Below are positions 1 to 11,689 of a stretch of DNA of 64,000 nucleotides, in pieces. Location of the stretch: assembly GCF_018873765.1 (NCBI RefSeq), contig NC_057919.1:67760984-67824983 (forward strand), read 5' to 3'. A model generated the notes under the pieces. It did no database searches. It was not told the DNA's origin and worked only from the letters and a program-made list of their open reading frames with translations. Each line of letters opens with the position of its first letter. The first letter of the stretch is position 1. The position numbers and the translations under genes are program-made. The DNA is from Telopea speciosissima (Eukaryota > Streptophyta > Magnoliopsida > Proteales > Proteaceae).

Positions 1-477
1 TTTTCTTTTTTTTTTTTTTTTTTTTTTTAAGGTTACGGGAGAGAAAGGAGGGAGGGGTTTTTAACGTCTTTTTATTATTATTAGAAGAGGAAGGAAGAAA
101 GAGGTTGGGAAGAAGGTGGACCTGTTCTTTCATCTTCTTCTTGTTGTTTACTCGTTGGCGAACGTGAAGATAGATGAAAAAACTGCGGAAAGGTGAGAAG
201 GCGCAGATGGAATTTTAGCTGTATTATTTCTTTTTATTTTATTTTTCTTTTCTTATAATTAATAATTTTCTTAGCTGTGTTATTTCGCATGGGTGGTTCG
301 GCATGGTTTTAGGAATCATATTTATTGATAATTTGATATCAATACCTAACCGATACATATCGGTGATACAATGTAGATATGATTTTTTCTAGGTTAATAT
401 TGTTGTTTTGATCTAGAATCGGATTGTTACAGCCTTCTAGACAATAAATATTAATATCGAGATTGATGATTGATGCT
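1..477. other. AT-rich intergenic DNA, no gene seen
   Basis: The window opens with a poly-T run, followed by AT-rich sequence. Open frames here are short and lack recognisable motifs. I see nothing to annotate. Confidence 0.6.
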
Positions 478-845
478 AGGACTGCAACAAGGTCGGGTTG
501 GGCTGGGCATTTTAAAACCCCTAACTTTAGGGTTTGGAAAATCAAATCCTGACCTGCCTTCAGGGTCGGGCTGGGCTGATCCTAATTGGTCCTAATCATG
601 GGTAGGGGAAAGGAGAAATGCATGGGTTGAGTGTGGAGAAAATTATCAATTTTACATAAAATAACACTATAATAAAATATATATTAATTAGTATAACTTT
701 AAACATAGCTAGCCTAACCTTGACTCAGAGCTAGAAATTTCTAACTCTGACCTAACCTCCGAGCCAAGGTATGTCAACCCAGGCCCTGGTCGACTCTGGG
801 CAGGCTAGGGTGATTTTGGGCCGACAGGGCCAAACTTGCACCCCC
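478..845. repeat. Dispersed repeat D, copy 1
   Basis: The repeat starts near ACTGCAACAAGGTCGGG and ends near GGGCCAAACTTGCACC. Its two edges are short imperfect inverted repeats (GG..TGCAA against TTGCACCC). Long stretches recur at 5765-6058 joined to 11690-11845, and a short inverted piece occurs near 26960-27062. It has no coding capacity. It is probably a MITE, but I did not find a target-site duplication, so the superfamily is unknown. Confidence 0.6.
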
Positions 846-1384
846 AACTGATACCATCACACATAATGTGAACTAAATCCATGGTAGTCGATGTATGTTT
901 TGCCTAGATCTAATTATTATAAGAGAACGCTAATCGATCGTGTAGCCCTTGAATCAGCGTAGGGGTCAATAAGAGTACACAAAGAAGCATTGGTTTGAAT
1001 GGGGTTTCGATTTCACAAGGGATTGAGTGGTCTTTTCATGCGCTCATGTATCTGGGCACAAGAACCATGCGACTGGAACCATGTGACCGGTTAGCATTCT
1101 TTTTTCCCTTTCATTATTTTATATATAGAATTGAAGGGGACAGTTTTTATACACGGCTGTGTAAGCCGTGTATATGAGAGGGTGGGAGTTTCAAGGTTTT
1201 AAATAAAGGTGGGGGTTTATGACTTTTCCAACTCCTTGTGAGAGGGGACATGGTCTGTAATCTTTAGCCAAAATTGATTCTAAAAATATATAAAAAAAAT
1301 TCTCCGAGGTAGAAAATCTGTGAATGCCCTCGAATCTAGCTCTCTCTGGCTCATGAGTCCTTTTTCCTGAGTCTCTTGGAATAA
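846..1384. other. Intergenic DNA, nothing recognised
   Basis: Short open frames only. A small inverted repeat (ACACGGCTGTG near 1151 and its partner GTAAGCCGTGTATA just after) is visible, but I could not tie it to a known feature. Confidence 0.5.
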
Positions 1385-1513
1385 TTATCACCTCCAATTC
1401 CTCTAATAGGGTGGAGTGGATCCCATCTTGGGCAGTGTTTTCGGGCAGGGGGTAGGGTGGTCATTTTTGCCCCATGTGAGGAATTGGAGGGGGTAGCGAA
1501 TTGGAGGGGATAA
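1385..1513. mobile_element. MITE family B, copy 1
   Basis: The ends are inverted: TTATCACCTCCAATTC at the left and GAATTGGAGGGGATAA at the right. The interior is non-coding. A close copy starts at 1688, and related copies with TTATCCCCTCCAGTTCC ends lie at 19647, 22018 and 22217. This is a miniature inverted-repeat element. I could not read a clear target-site duplication here. Confidence 0.6.
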
Positions 1514-1543
1514 CGATTCTCACCCTTGCTTCCAGGGTGTTGG

Positions 1544-1667
1544 GGACCTTTATCCGTGCTGTGCGCATCGTGCGGTGCAGCAATAGCCATGTGTGCACAG
1601 TGGGGCCCGCTATGCACACATGGCCGCTGCTGCACCGTACGATGCGCACAGCAGCGGATAAAAATTC
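1544..1667. mobile_element. Foldback MITE with 9-bp target duplication
   Basis: A near-perfect hairpin: TTTATCCGTGCTGTGCGC at the left pairs with GCGCACAGCAGCGGATAAA at the right. It is flanked on both sides by GGGTGTTGG (1535-1543 and 1668-1676), a 9-bp direct repeat as expected for Mutator-like insertions. It is non-coding and lies between two family B MITEs. Confidence 0.75.
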
Positions 1668-1687
1668 GGGTGTTGGTCTTCAAATAA

Positions 1688-1817
1688 TTATCACCTCCAA
1701 TTCCTCTAATAGGGGGGAGTGGACCCCACCTTGAGCAGTGTTTTCGAACAGGGGGTAGGGTGGTCATTTCTGCCCCCATGTGAGGAATTGGATGGGGCAG
1801 CCAATTGGAGGAAATAA
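1688..1817. mobile_element. MITE family B, copy 2
   Basis: Almost the same sequence as 1385-1513, in the same orientation, beginning TTATCACCTCCAATTC. The right end has decayed (GGAGGAAATAA). Non-coding. Confidence 0.6.
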
Positions 1818-2591
1818 CGAGTCCTGTTGTTCTCTTGGAGTCTTCTCTTCATGAATTTACATTTTATCATGAGAAGGAAAGTTTTTGTATCAGTACTCCC
1901 ACTTTTAATGATTAAAATTCGAAATGCCCTTTTCATTATTTCAAGAGTTTTATCCAAGAATAAGAACCCATAAGTGAAGAGAGAACCTGGGTGAAAGTCC
2001 ATTCAATACTTCATAAAAAATAAAAAATAAAAAAAACAAGTAAATAAAAATTTGTACATCCCAAATTGTGCTTCCTATACAATCCATCAATTGATGCGAT
2101 ACGGAAGGTTGATGTTTTGGTAACTGGAGAACTGAGGTATGATTTGGATTAGTCTTTTGGTAAATTTAAATTCATATTAAAATTATAGGAAAGAGAACAC
2201 TCTGTAATCGTGTGGCTCTTGGTTCTGAACACAGGAGTGCGTGAAATTATTGTCCCACCGATGTTGAAATAAAAAATACCATCAATGTTGATCCATGTGC
2301 ATACTCTCATTGGCTCTAATGTTGAATCCAAGGGTATGCAATCAGACAGTGACATCTTGCTTGCAGATGCAATCAGACAGCGATATTTTGCCTACAGTTT
2401 GATCATCCATTTCTCAAAAACAAATATTTTTTCAACCAATCTTTAAAATTTTATTTTTCTATTTATGAAACTCATTTGGGTCTGAATTCAATTTGTAAGA
2501 AGGGTCCTTGTACATACTTCTCCACAAAATTTGGGACTCACCTATTTTAACATGTGACAAATATTATGACCATATATAATGTCCTCCCACT
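1818..2591. other. Intergenic DNA, nothing recognised
   Basis: AT-rich sequence without coding signals. It includes a short repeat of the phrase GCAATCAGACAG near 2339 and 2369. No gene supported. Confidence 0.5.
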
Positions 2592-3495
2592 TTTTTTTTT
2601 TTTTTTTGGGTCAAATGAAAAGTTATGCATTTGAAATATATCCACGATCAAAGTTCAAGTACATCCCAAAGAAAGTAGGGGGGAATATCCACCCATTTAC
2701 AAGGCAATGAATCATAAAATGAAGTTCTAAAAGCAACTAAGAGATGTGCTGAAGAGTTTGAAGGTCACACAACATGTGTAATAATAACAGAATGAAAGTG
2801 TGAAAGAAAGCTCCAAATGTCTTGCATAAATGGTAAAATTTCCCATGGTGGATTAGAAAGATGTCTGGCATATTTAATTAAATCTACACAATCTGATTCC
2901 ACCACTAAATCATGGATATCCAACATCAAAGCAAGCAACAAGCCTAGTCTCATGAACATCCCTCCCTGCTAGGACACTCGTCCACACTAAGGATGTATTA
3001 TTTGGAAGTTGAGCATGCAAACAGGAGGAGTTGGGAAAGTAACGGGCTTTCATGCATTTGGCCCACAATGAAAAGGGATTAATCAATAATCTCCAAGTTT
3101 GCTTGGATAGAAGGGCCAAGCTAAAATGGCGAAGATCTCTAAAGCCTAATCCACCCTCATGAAGTCCCAACTGACCCAACAAATTTTTTTTCTCATCTTT
3201 GACTTGACCCACCAAAACTGTATTTAGATGCAGTTAATCTCGTTTGTGATGCCTTTAGGCAAGATGAAACAAGACATCAAGTGGTTAGGAATAGCAGAAA
3301 CCACCGATTTGAGAAGGATCTCTCTTCCCGCATAAGAAAGGAGTCTTTGTTTCCAATCTTGCACTTTATCTCTAATCTTATCAATAATGTAAGAGACAGT
3401 TTTTGATTTAGATCGACCGATATCAGAAGGGAGACCAAGATAAGTGCCAGGTGAGGAAACACATCTATCTCCTGTGTTCCTGTTTTCCTTTCACA
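2592..3495 (-). mobile_element. Truncated LINE (non-LTR retrotransposon), 3' part
   Basis: On the minus strand this reads as the tail of a plant LINE ORF2 followed by a poly-A tract (poly-T at 2592-2612 on the plus strand). Visible protein blocks are the reverse-transcriptase C-terminal phrase GGLGFRDLRHFSLALLSKQ (about 3040-3170), the upstream block resembling LSYAGREILLKSV (about 3290-3350), and an RNase H-like stretch with LIVESDC-like spelling (LVVESDC, about 2880-2910). These blocks lie in different frames and are broken by stops, so the element is dead and 5'-truncated. I found no convincing target-site duplication, so the right edge is approximate. Confidence 0.8.
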
Positions 3496-4267
3496 CATAT
3501 GGAGGAAACGTAAATTAAAGTTTGGATGCCCTTTTCCTTTAAAGGATTTGGCCTAATAACCCTATTATTTAACGGGCTGGGCTTGTGTATCAACATTGGA
3601 CCCAATGGACTAGGACACCCCCTTAGTCCAGAACGTGTTTCAAACCATCTAATTTTCCATTCTCACATGCATCCATCCTTACATATTGACCCTACATCTA
3701 CATTACGAAGAGAAGATCGAACTAATAAAGAAGGGTAAGGGTTCATAATATATAAAAAATGCAATTAAGCATGGGATTAGAGTGTGAAAATGAGTGAACC
3801 CAAAACATGATCCAATAAGGCACATCAGTTTCGGTTTGGTTTTGGTTTCTTATTTGTTTCCCTTATAGGTGTGTTATCGGATTGATTTTGGTTTCAATCC
3901 GATTTGAGTTCAGGTTACCATACATTTGTGTATATAATTAGGGGAAAACTTAGGTTTATTTTGTATTTCATGTATAACAAATTTAAACTGTTTTATATAA
4001 GACTTGGTAATTTTTATTATGGTAACCAGTCATAAAAATATACACTTAGTAAGCTATGTGTCACAAACATTAACACAATACAAGTCTGAAGTTCCGACTT
4101 GGTTATCCATTTGTTGAGTAGAAACTTACTTAAATAAAGATGACAACAATAAATTTCCTAAAGACTTCCTTTGTAGTCATAATTTTCTGATTTTCCACCT
4201 TGGACTCTATTAATATTTATTACTAAAGGTATAGTTGTTAAAGTGAATCATCAACTAAACACTTAAC
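3496..4267. other. Intergenic DNA, nothing recognised
   Basis: No coding signal. AT-rich, with short phrases (for example TTTGGTTTTGGTTTC near 3836) of the kind common in degraded plant repeats. Confidence 0.5.
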
Positions 4268-4276
4268 ATTAAAGTA

Positions 4277-4444
4277 GGGAAGTAGTTCTCTGTCCGGCAG
4301 TGTGGCCTACGCCAACACTTCCATGTGTCTATCTCTCTCCTCCTCAAATAAGGGGGCAGAGATGTCTTTTCACATGGGGAGGAGAGAGATAGACTCATGG
4401 GAGTGCTGGCATAGGCCACACTCCCGGACAGAGAACTTTTTCCC
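4277..4444. mobile_element. MITE family A, copy 1 (9-bp target duplication)
   Basis: The ends GGGAAGTAGTTCTCTGTCCGG and its inverted partner (..CCGGACAGAGAAC..TTTCCC) fold into a long hairpin. The insertion is flanked by ATTAAAGTA on both sides (4268-4276 and 4445-4453). The 9-bp duplication suggests the Mutator superfamily. Relatives lie at 6060, 27108 and 55147. Any open frame across it is an artefact of the hairpin. Confidence 0.8.
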
Positions 4445-4453
4445 ATTAAAGTA

Positions 4454-5764
4454 TTGTAAAAGAGAATTAGTTTTATCAAAAAAAGAAAAGATCCGTAAAT
4501 TTTTGCAAAGGAATTCAATGAACAAAAGTCTTATTGGGAACAACACGAAGCTATTTAAATAAGTTGATATCAGTTATTTTCGGTTTTAATCCGGATTTTC
4601 AGCCAGTTTCAGTTTGGTGTCAGGTTATTTCGATTTTTGGTGTGATTCAGTTCGCTTTCGGGGTCCCACTACCCCAGTCCAAAACATGATCCGATAGGCC
4701 ATATTGGTTTTGGTTTTGACAACTAAAGATGGAACATTTTCCATCGAGGATGCTAGGGAAAGAAGCTTTTTAAAGATGGAATATTTTCTATTTTCCTAGG
4801 ACATTTTCATGCTCTCATTGGTATTTGGAGTAGGCTTCCAAGTATTCATTTAAGAACTAGAGGTAGGGGAGATTTGGTCCAATGGATTGTAAATTCTTCT
4901 AAAAAATATCTCTTATTTTTCTTTTTGAAGTTTGATGAGATCTAGAGCTCCTATTGACTACTGTTCCCTTGTAAAGGATGGTTTGATTTAGCTCTTTCAT
5001 CCCAAGACATTGTTTTACTGTTTGGAGAGCTATGACTAATTCTTTTTCTACTCAGAAGTTTCATCTCCTAAGAAATCTAGCTATCCCCCACTATTGCCTG
5101 TGTTGGAACTCCATTGAAAGTGTAGACCATTTGTTTTCTTCTTGTTCCTTCTCTAACTCTGTCTAGAAAAGTATTCTTAGAAATATTGGTCTACTCCTAA
5201 AGTTATCATTCCTTTAGATAGAGTATAGAGGTGGATCTTGAAATCTTTTAACGGCAAATCATCATGTGACATTTTTAGTGAATTGATTCATAGTGTAGTA
5301 ATTCATCATATCCGGTGAAAAAAACAAAAAAAAAGAAGATGGACATCTTCTTCGCATTCTATTGAGTAGATTTAGGACACCATTACTTTTGAGATTAGGA
5401 ATAAAACCTACACAATCGTGCATTATGCTCATACTCTAGCAAAAAATAGGCATCTTACCCTTTCCTGGGATCTTCTTCTTATTTCTCCCCTTAGTTTTAG
5501 TGTATCGTATTTGTTCTTTGTTTCTCCACTCCTATGTTGTTTTGTTGTATCTCCCTTCGTTGGATGTCTTTTGCCCCTCTCCTTGGGTTTTGCCGGTTTT
5601 TTTATTTTTTTTTATTTTTATTTTTATTTTTGTTTTTTCAGGCTCTTATGTAAAGGTCTCCCACCTGGGATAGCTTTTATGGCTTATGAGTTATTGCTTT
5701 CTTTTTATTAATTTCTTATCTATTCATAGAAAAATAAAAAAAAGATAGGAAAAAACTTTTTTCC
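4454..5764. other. Intergenic DNA, possible degraded repeat
   Basis: No gene supported. Around 4830-5400 the sequence reads like a decayed LINE 3' part on the plus strand (weak similarity of spelling to zinc-binding RT tails), but stops and frame changes are too dense for a firm call. The frame at 5418-5711 is low-complexity and rejected as a gene. Confidence 0.35.
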
Positions 5765-6058
5765 AACCCTGAGTCCCATTAGTTGGGCCCAAGCCCACTC
5801 CGACTCTAACTCAAGGCCTGGAAAATCTAACCCTAACCTGGCCTTAGGGTTGGGATGGACTGACCCTGATTGGCCCTGATCATGGAGTGGGGGAAGGGAG
5901 AGATACATGGACTGGATTGAGTTGGGCTGGGTTAGGGAGAAAATTATCAATTTTATATAAAATAACACTATAATAAAATATATTATCACTTAATATCTTC
6001 GTATATAATATATTATATAACAAAATATGAGTGACATTTAAAGTTTATAATATATATA
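5765..6058. repeat. Dispersed repeat D, copy 2, left part
   Basis: Matches copy 1 (478-845) through the phrases CTGACC..GATTGG..CTGATCATGG and GAGAAAATTATCAATTTTA. The match continues at 11690-11845, beyond a MITE, a TA microsatellite and a copia element, so this is the left half of a split copy. Confidence 0.6.
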
Positions 6059-6059
6059 T

Positions 6060-6225
6060 GGGAAAAAGTTCTCTGTCCGGGAGTGTGGCCTACGCCAGCA
6101 CTCCCATGAGTCTATCTCTCTCCTCCCCATGTGAAAAGACACTTTTGCCCCCTTGTTTTAAGGAAGAGAGAGATAGACACATGGGAGTGCTGGCGTAGGC
6201 CACACTCCCGTACAGAAAAGTGCTT

Positions 6226-6228
<3 letters not shown>
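6060..6228. mobile_element. MITE family A, copy 2
   Basis: Begins GGGAAAAAGTTCTCTGTCCG and ends with the inverted partner up to CTTCCC. The hairpin arms carry the shared phrase GTGTGGCCTACGCCAGCACT. It sits in TA-rich DNA (TATATATAT on each side), so the target duplication is masked by the microsatellite. Confidence 0.75.

Positions 6229-6266
<38 letters not shown>
6229..6266. repeat. (TA)n microsatellite, left of copia element
   Basis: Pure TA repeat. The copia element inserted into this tract; the tract resumes at 11615. Confidence 0.95.
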
Positions 6267-6270
<4 letters not shown>

Positions 6271-6535
6271 AAGAGAGAGGAATATCCCTCTCGGGATTAG
6301 CGTTAGCATTCTGGCGCTAATACCGAGAGATATTCTCTCTCCTATTTACTTTATGCTTTTTGCTTTATGCTTTTTTTTCCCCTCTTTTTACCCTTGTAAA
6401 TCTCTAACCCTATTAGTAAAGATATTGCAACCCTCTCTCATTAATCGAGTGAGCTGCTCTTGGCTCTCAAACTCTCATCTCTTCTCCTCCTTTTCTCCTC
6501 TTCTTCCTTCTCTATTTTCTGCTACTTGATTTACA
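6267..6535 (+). repeat. 5' LTR of the copia element
   Basis: 269 bp, TG...CA. Differs from the 3' LTR by a pyrimidine-rich indel (about 14 bp), a 3-bp CTC-type indel and about six substitutions. Confidence 0.95.
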
Positions 6536-6547
6536 TGGTATCAAAGC
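6536..6547 (+). promoter_or_regulatory. Primer-binding site (initiator tRNA-Met)
   Basis: TGGTATCAAAGC directly abuts the 5' LTR. The plant copia consensus is TGGTATCAGAGC, complementary to the 3' end of initiator tRNA-Met; one base differs (G to A). Confidence 0.9.
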
Positions 6548-7181
6548 TGTTCGACATCGGATACAAGCTTAAGCTTCTTCACCTGGTTCTCCATAGCTTC
6601 CTTCATCCCCACGAAATAAGAAGGTGCGGCAGAATCGACTTCTTTTGGGCTCTCGACTCGGTTCAAGGGGTGCTTTCACCCCATTTTTAGCGTGGTTAAG
6701 GACTGTTTTTATGATGGATTGATGACATCTTGTTCAGGTTTGATGTTCTCTTTCCCTTTTTGACTGATTTCTGAAGCATAATACTTGATTCTATGCTCTG
6801 TTTCTGTTGGTGCTTGTGGGACTCGATTTTTGCTGCTCTTTTACACTCTAAGAGTGGTTTGCATTCGATATTAAAGGAAGAATATTCTTAGATTCATTCC
6901 AATGGCTTCCTGGTTCTCGGTTGGGCTGATTGAGCTTTATGTTTATGGATATCTATCTATTTGATTGAGATTATTATTCTGCTATTTGGATCTGTCTTGT
7001 GGTGTTATTGGTTGAAGCATCTTGGACTATTTTTTGGAGATTATTTTTCCGCTGTTTGGATCTGTTTTGGTGGTTTATTGGCTGTAGCATATTGGCCTTT
7101 ATTAGAGTGCTTTGACCTACTTTGCTACTGTTTTTGGCCTTTGTTAAGTGATATTTCTGGTTTCTCTTTATATTGATCGAA

Positions 7182-8025
7182 ATGGGAGAAACCCCAAAAG
7201 ATGCCACTCCTAAATTGATGACTGAGGTTGTATCCTCCTCATCCACATATCTTACATCTAAGAGATTGGAAGGGAGTAACAACTTCCAACAGTGGCAGAA
7301 GATTGTGTCCTTAGTTTTGACTGGAAGGGGGGACAAAAATCACTTGACCAGGGTGAAGCCTGCAGGTACTGATGACTCTTCATGGGAAATTACTGATGCT
7401 CGAATTTTGGGACAAATGCTGAATTCCATGGATAGCCATGTTGTTGATTTAGTCACCCATATCAACACCGTCAAGGAACTGTGGGACTACTTGGTTGTGT
7501 TGTATTCTGGACACAACAACCTTTCCAGGATTTATGAGTTATCTCAGGAATTTTATCGGGTTGATAGAAAGGATAATCCACTTACCCAACACTTTGCTGA
7601 TTTCAAGCGTATGCATTAGGAGTTGAATGCACTGCTACCCATTACTTCTGATGTGACGCATATGCAGAACCAGCGGGAACAATTATCTGTTATGAGCTTT
7701 TTGGGTAGCTTGGGACCCAAATTTGATTCAGTTCGCTCTCAAATCCTTGGTAGTGACAAGGTTCCATCTCTTGCAGACACATTTTCTAGGGTTCTTTGTG
7801 TGTCACGAGAAACTACCTGAGACTCGAGTACTATTGATAGTACTTGTGAGCAGTAGCTGTGCAGGGGGACATGGTCCTCCTAAGCCCACCTCTGTTGTTT
7901 CTTCTTCTGCTCATTCTCCAGGTTTGCCCGATAAATCTGAGAAGAGTGGCTCTACAAGAATGGTGTGTCACCACTGTGGTAGACCTGGGCATATCCAGCG
8001 ATTTTGTTGGAAGTTACATGGCTAA
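7182..8025 (+). pseudogene. gag: Copia gag (capsid/nucleocapsid), broken
   Basis: Gag would form the intracellular particle of the copia element. The ATG at 7182 opens a frame with a UBN2-like capsid region (phrases NNFQQWQKI and ELWDYL). The frame is stopped by TAG at 7617 and TGA at 7818. The nucleocapsid zinc knuckle (CHHCGRPGHIQRFC, a CX2CX4HX4C motif at about 7969-8010) lies in another frame, so an indel near 7820-7890 shifted the reading frame. A TAA follows at 8023. About 630 bases of untranslated leader separate the primer site from the ATG. The call is clear; the gene is non-functional. Confidence 0.9.
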
Positions 8026-11000
8026 CCATCTCAGCCCAGGACAGCCAACACAGCTAGTGTTGACCCCGCTACCTCTTTTGTTCCTACGGAGGAGCGCCAG
8101 GTCTCTTTGACCATGACAGAGGAGGAGTATGCTCGGTACAGCCAGGGAAAGGCCTCTCAGGAGGCTTCCTCCACTGCTACTTTTGTCCAGACAGGTAATG
8201 CCACTGCGTGCTTCTCCACCTCTAGGCCCTGGATTATTGATTCTGGGGCGTCTGATCATATGTCTGGGATGTCAGGTATCTTTTCCTCTTTACATAACTC
8301 CTCTTTTACTGTTACCCTTGCTGATGGTTCCTTTGCTACAATTAAGGGTACCGGTACTGTTCAACCTACTCCTACCATTTCTTTATTTTCAGTTCTATAT
8401 TTGCCTCAGTTCCCATTTAACCTTTTGTCTGTTAGCCAACTAACTAAGGCTTATAATTGTTCTGAAACCTTTTTCCCTGATGGTTGTGTCTTTCAGGATC
8501 TCCAGACGAAGAAGACGATTGGTAGAGGCAGGGTATTAGAGGGGCTATATCTTCTTGAGGACACGGCTTCTGTTGCTTGTTCGAGTCCTTCATCCCCTCA
8601 CCAGATACATTGTCGGCTGGGACATCCTTCTTTACAGAGTTTGCAGAAACTTTATCCTAGTTTTCGTTCTCTTTCAGTTTTAGATTGTGAATCTTGTTAG
8701 TTTGGAAAGCTCCACCGTGTGAGCTATCCTCCTAGAGTCAATCAACGGGCCACTGCCCCTTTTTCTTTGGTTCATTCTGATGTATGGGGTTCTTGTCTTG
8801 TAACATCCACTCTTGGATTTAAGTATTTTGTTACTTTTGTTGATGACTATTCTCGTGTTAGCTAGTTATATTTAATGAGAAGTCGATCTGAATTGTTTTC
8901 TATCTTTTCCACTTTTGTTGTTGAAATAAGAAATTAGTTTGGTTATTATATTAAGATTTTGCGTAGTGACAGTGCCCGAGAATATTTTTCTGCTCCCTTT
9001 AATGTTTTCATGACCACTCATGGCATTATTCATCAATCTTCTTGTCCTGACACACCTCAACAAAATGGTGTGGCAAAATGGAAGAATCGCCATTTAATAG
9101 AGGTTACTCGGTCCCTTCTCTTTGAAATGAAGGTGACCAAACCCTTTTGGGCGGATGCTGTTTTGACTGCATGTTTTCTCATCAATCGAATGCCCTCTTC
9201 TTTGTTGAAAGGGGACATTCCTCATTCCTTGCTCTTTCCTTATGACTCTTTGTTTTTTTTGCCTCCACGGGTCTTTGGGTGTGTTTGTTTTGTTCGGGAT
9301 CACACCCCTGGGTTGTCCAAGCTGGACCCTAAATCTCTTAAGTGCATTTTTGTTGGCTACTCCCGTCTTTAGAAGGGGTATTGGTGTTATTCTCCAACTC
9401 TTCGGAAATATTTTATTACTGCTGATGTCTCTTTCTTTGAGTCTCAGCCGTATTCCACCACACCAGTTACTTCATCTGATTTGGATGAGGATATTCCCAT
9501 TTATATTATTCATTCTCATGTGCTGGTACCTCCTCCACCTGCTACTATCCCTACACAAGCTCGGCCTGAAATTCATAAAGTTTATGGCCGTCATTCAAGA
9601 GAAAAAGCCGCTGCCCCTCTTGTTCCTCTCCCTGCTACCACATCTTTACCGTCTGGAGGTCCTACCCAGGTTACTCCACTTTTCGATTTGGACCTTCCCA
9701 TTGCTCAGCACAAAGGTAAGCGTCGCTGTGTTCGCCATCCTCTTTCTGCTCATGTTTCCTATTCTGGTTTGTCTACTTCTTTTAGCACTTTTTTATCTAC
9801 TGTTGCATCTCATCCTGTTCCTAAGACCACTACAGAGGAATTGTCTAGTTCTGGCTGGAGGAAAGCTATGGAGGAGGAATTGCAGGCTTTGGAACATAAC
9901 CACACGTGGGATCTTGTTCCATTGCCTCTTGGGAAGTCTTCTATAGGTTGTTGATGGGTGTATGTTGTCAAGGTTAATGCAGATGGCTCTCTTGCTCACC
10001 TTAAAGCCCGCCTGGTGACTAAAGGCTATGCTTAGATTTATGGGGTGGATTATTCCAACACCTTTTCTCCTGTTGCTAAGCACACTTCTCTTCAGGTTTT
10101 GATCTCTCTTGCGGCCACTCATAGGTGGCCTTTACACCAGCTTGATGTCAAGAATGCGTTCCTTCATGGAGATCTCCAAGAGGAGGTTTATATGGAGCAA
10201 CCTCCCGGGTTTGTTGCTCAGGGGGAGTGTGGCATGGTTTGTAAGTTGAAGAAGTCCTTGTACGGGCTGAAACAGTCTCCCAGGGCCTGGTTTGGTCAGT
10301 TCACAGAAGTAGTTCTTGAGTTTGGTCTATCTCGATGTAACAGTGACCATTCCCCTTTTTATCATCGGACCACCACAGATAGAATTTTCCTTGTTGTGTA
10401 TGTGGATGATATTGTCATTACTGGAGATGAATTTGAAGGCATTAAGAGTTTGAAGTCTCACTTACAACAGAGGTTTCAAACTAAGGATTTCGAAAAATTA
10501 AATTATTTTTTGGGTGTTGAAGTGGCTCAGTCAAGGAAAGGTATATCTCTCTTGCAGCGGAAGTACACTCTTGATCTACTTACAGAGACTGGGATGTTAG
10601 GGTGTAGACCTCTTGATAACCCGATGGATCCTAATGTCAAACTTGTTACTAATGAGGGAGATGTCCTTGTAGACCCAGAGAAGTATAGAAGACTTGTTGG
10701 AAAGCTCAACTATTTGACTTTCACCAGACCCGACATTGCCTTTTCGGTGAGTATTGTAAGTCAGTTCTTGTCTTCTCCTCTCACTTCTCATTGGGATGCT
10801 GTTATCAGAATTTTGAGATATCTTAAGAAGGCTCCAGGACGAGGATTAGTCTATGCTGATCATGGACATGGGAGAGTAGAAGGTTTTTCAGATGCAGATT
10901 GGGCTGGGTCACCTATTGATAGGAGATCAACTACAAGTTACTGTGTGTTTGTGGGAGGTAATCTTATCTCCTGGAAGAGTAAGAAACAAAGTGTAGTGGC

Positions 11001-11355
11001 TCGATCAATTGCGGAGTCCGAATATCGAGCCATGGCACATGCAACCTCTGAACTTGTTTGGTTGAAAATGTTATTGATGGAGCTGGGGTTTGAGGATTCT
11101 TCACCAATGCAACTATGGTGTGATAACCAAGCAGCAACACACATTGCTTCCAATCCAGTGTTCCATGAAAGAACCAAACATATTGAGGTAGATTGTTACT
11201 TTGTTTGAGAAAAACTTCAGCAAGGAATAATCTCTACGAAGCATATCAAGACATGAGAGCAACTTGCAGATCTTTTTACTAAGTCTTTAGGAAGTGGGAG
11301 GGTTGATTATATATGTAACAAGCTGGGCATGATTGTTATATATGCTCCAGCTTGA
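8026..11355 (+). pseudogene. pol: Copia pol (protease-integrase-RT-RNase H), broken
   Basis: One frame carries the whole polyprotein but is cut by stops at 8698, 8863, 8935, 9370, 9952, 10033, 11206 and 11254. Protease has DSGASDHM (about 8236). Integrase has the zinc-binding H..H..C..C region (about 8599-8697) and a DDE core. At about 9070 the family's catalytic Glu (usual spelling NGVAERKNRH) reads NGVAKWKNRH, so Glu is Lys. Reverse transcriptase has YVDD at about 10399, with LDVKNAFLHG and YGLKQSPRAW upstream. RNase H has DADWAG, ESEYRAM and WCDNQAA. The TGA at 11353 is the natural end, just before the purine tract. The 10045-11208 stretch is the longest intact piece. Several stops replace expected Gln, Trp or Arg codons. 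Confidence 0.95.
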
Positions 11356-11362
11356 GGGGGAG
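11352..11362 (+). promoter_or_regulatory. Polypurine tract
   Basis: TTGAGGGGGAG lies immediately 5' of the 3' LTR, the position where plus-strand DNA synthesis is primed. Confidence 0.9.
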
Positions 11363-11611
11363 TGTTAAGAAAGAGGAATATCCCTCTCGGGATTAGCGTC
11401 AGCATTCTGGTGCTAATACCGAGAGATATTCTCTCTCCTATTTACTTTATGCTTTTTGCTTTTTCCTTTTTACCCTTGTAAATCTCTAACCCTATTAGTA
11501 AAGATATTGCAGCCCTCTCTCATTAATCGAGTGAGCTGCTCTTGGCTCTCAAACTCTCATCTCTTCTCCTTTTCTCCTCTTCTTCTTTCACTATTTTCTG
11601 CTACTTGATTT

Positions 11612-11614
<3 letters not shown>
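11363..11614 (+). repeat. 3' LTR of the copia element
   Basis: 252 bp, TG...CA, nearly identical to 6267-6535. Confidence 0.95.

Positions 11615-11680
<66 letters not shown>
11615..11680. repeat. (TA)n microsatellite, right of copia element
   Basis: Continuation of the TA tract at 6229-6266. The first five bases ATATA match the five bases left of the element. Confidence 0.95.
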
Positions 11681-11689
11681 ATATATATT

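Larger units (their letters stand above)
6267..11614 (+). mobile_element. Complete Ty1/copia LTR retrotransposon, inactive
   Basis: A 5348-bp element with direct terminal repeats (6267-6535 and 11363-11614), each starting TGTTAAGA and ending TTTACA. A primer-binding site follows the 5' LTR and a purine tract precedes the 3' LTR. The internal domain order is gag, protease, integrase, reverse transcriptase, RNase H. Integrase before RT is diagnostic of copia. The flanking bases ATATA on both sides fit a 5-bp target duplication inside a TA microsatellite. The LTRs differ by about six substitutions over roughly 250 aligned bases, five of them transitions, plus two indels. This points to a fairly recent insertion. 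The coding region carries about ten in-frame stops and a frame change, so it cannot be autonomous. Confidence 0.97.

Noticed and set aside
9242..9946. Long 234-codon frame inside the copia element
   Set aside because: It is the alternate frame of the pol region; the true frame carries the recognisable integrase and linker motifs.
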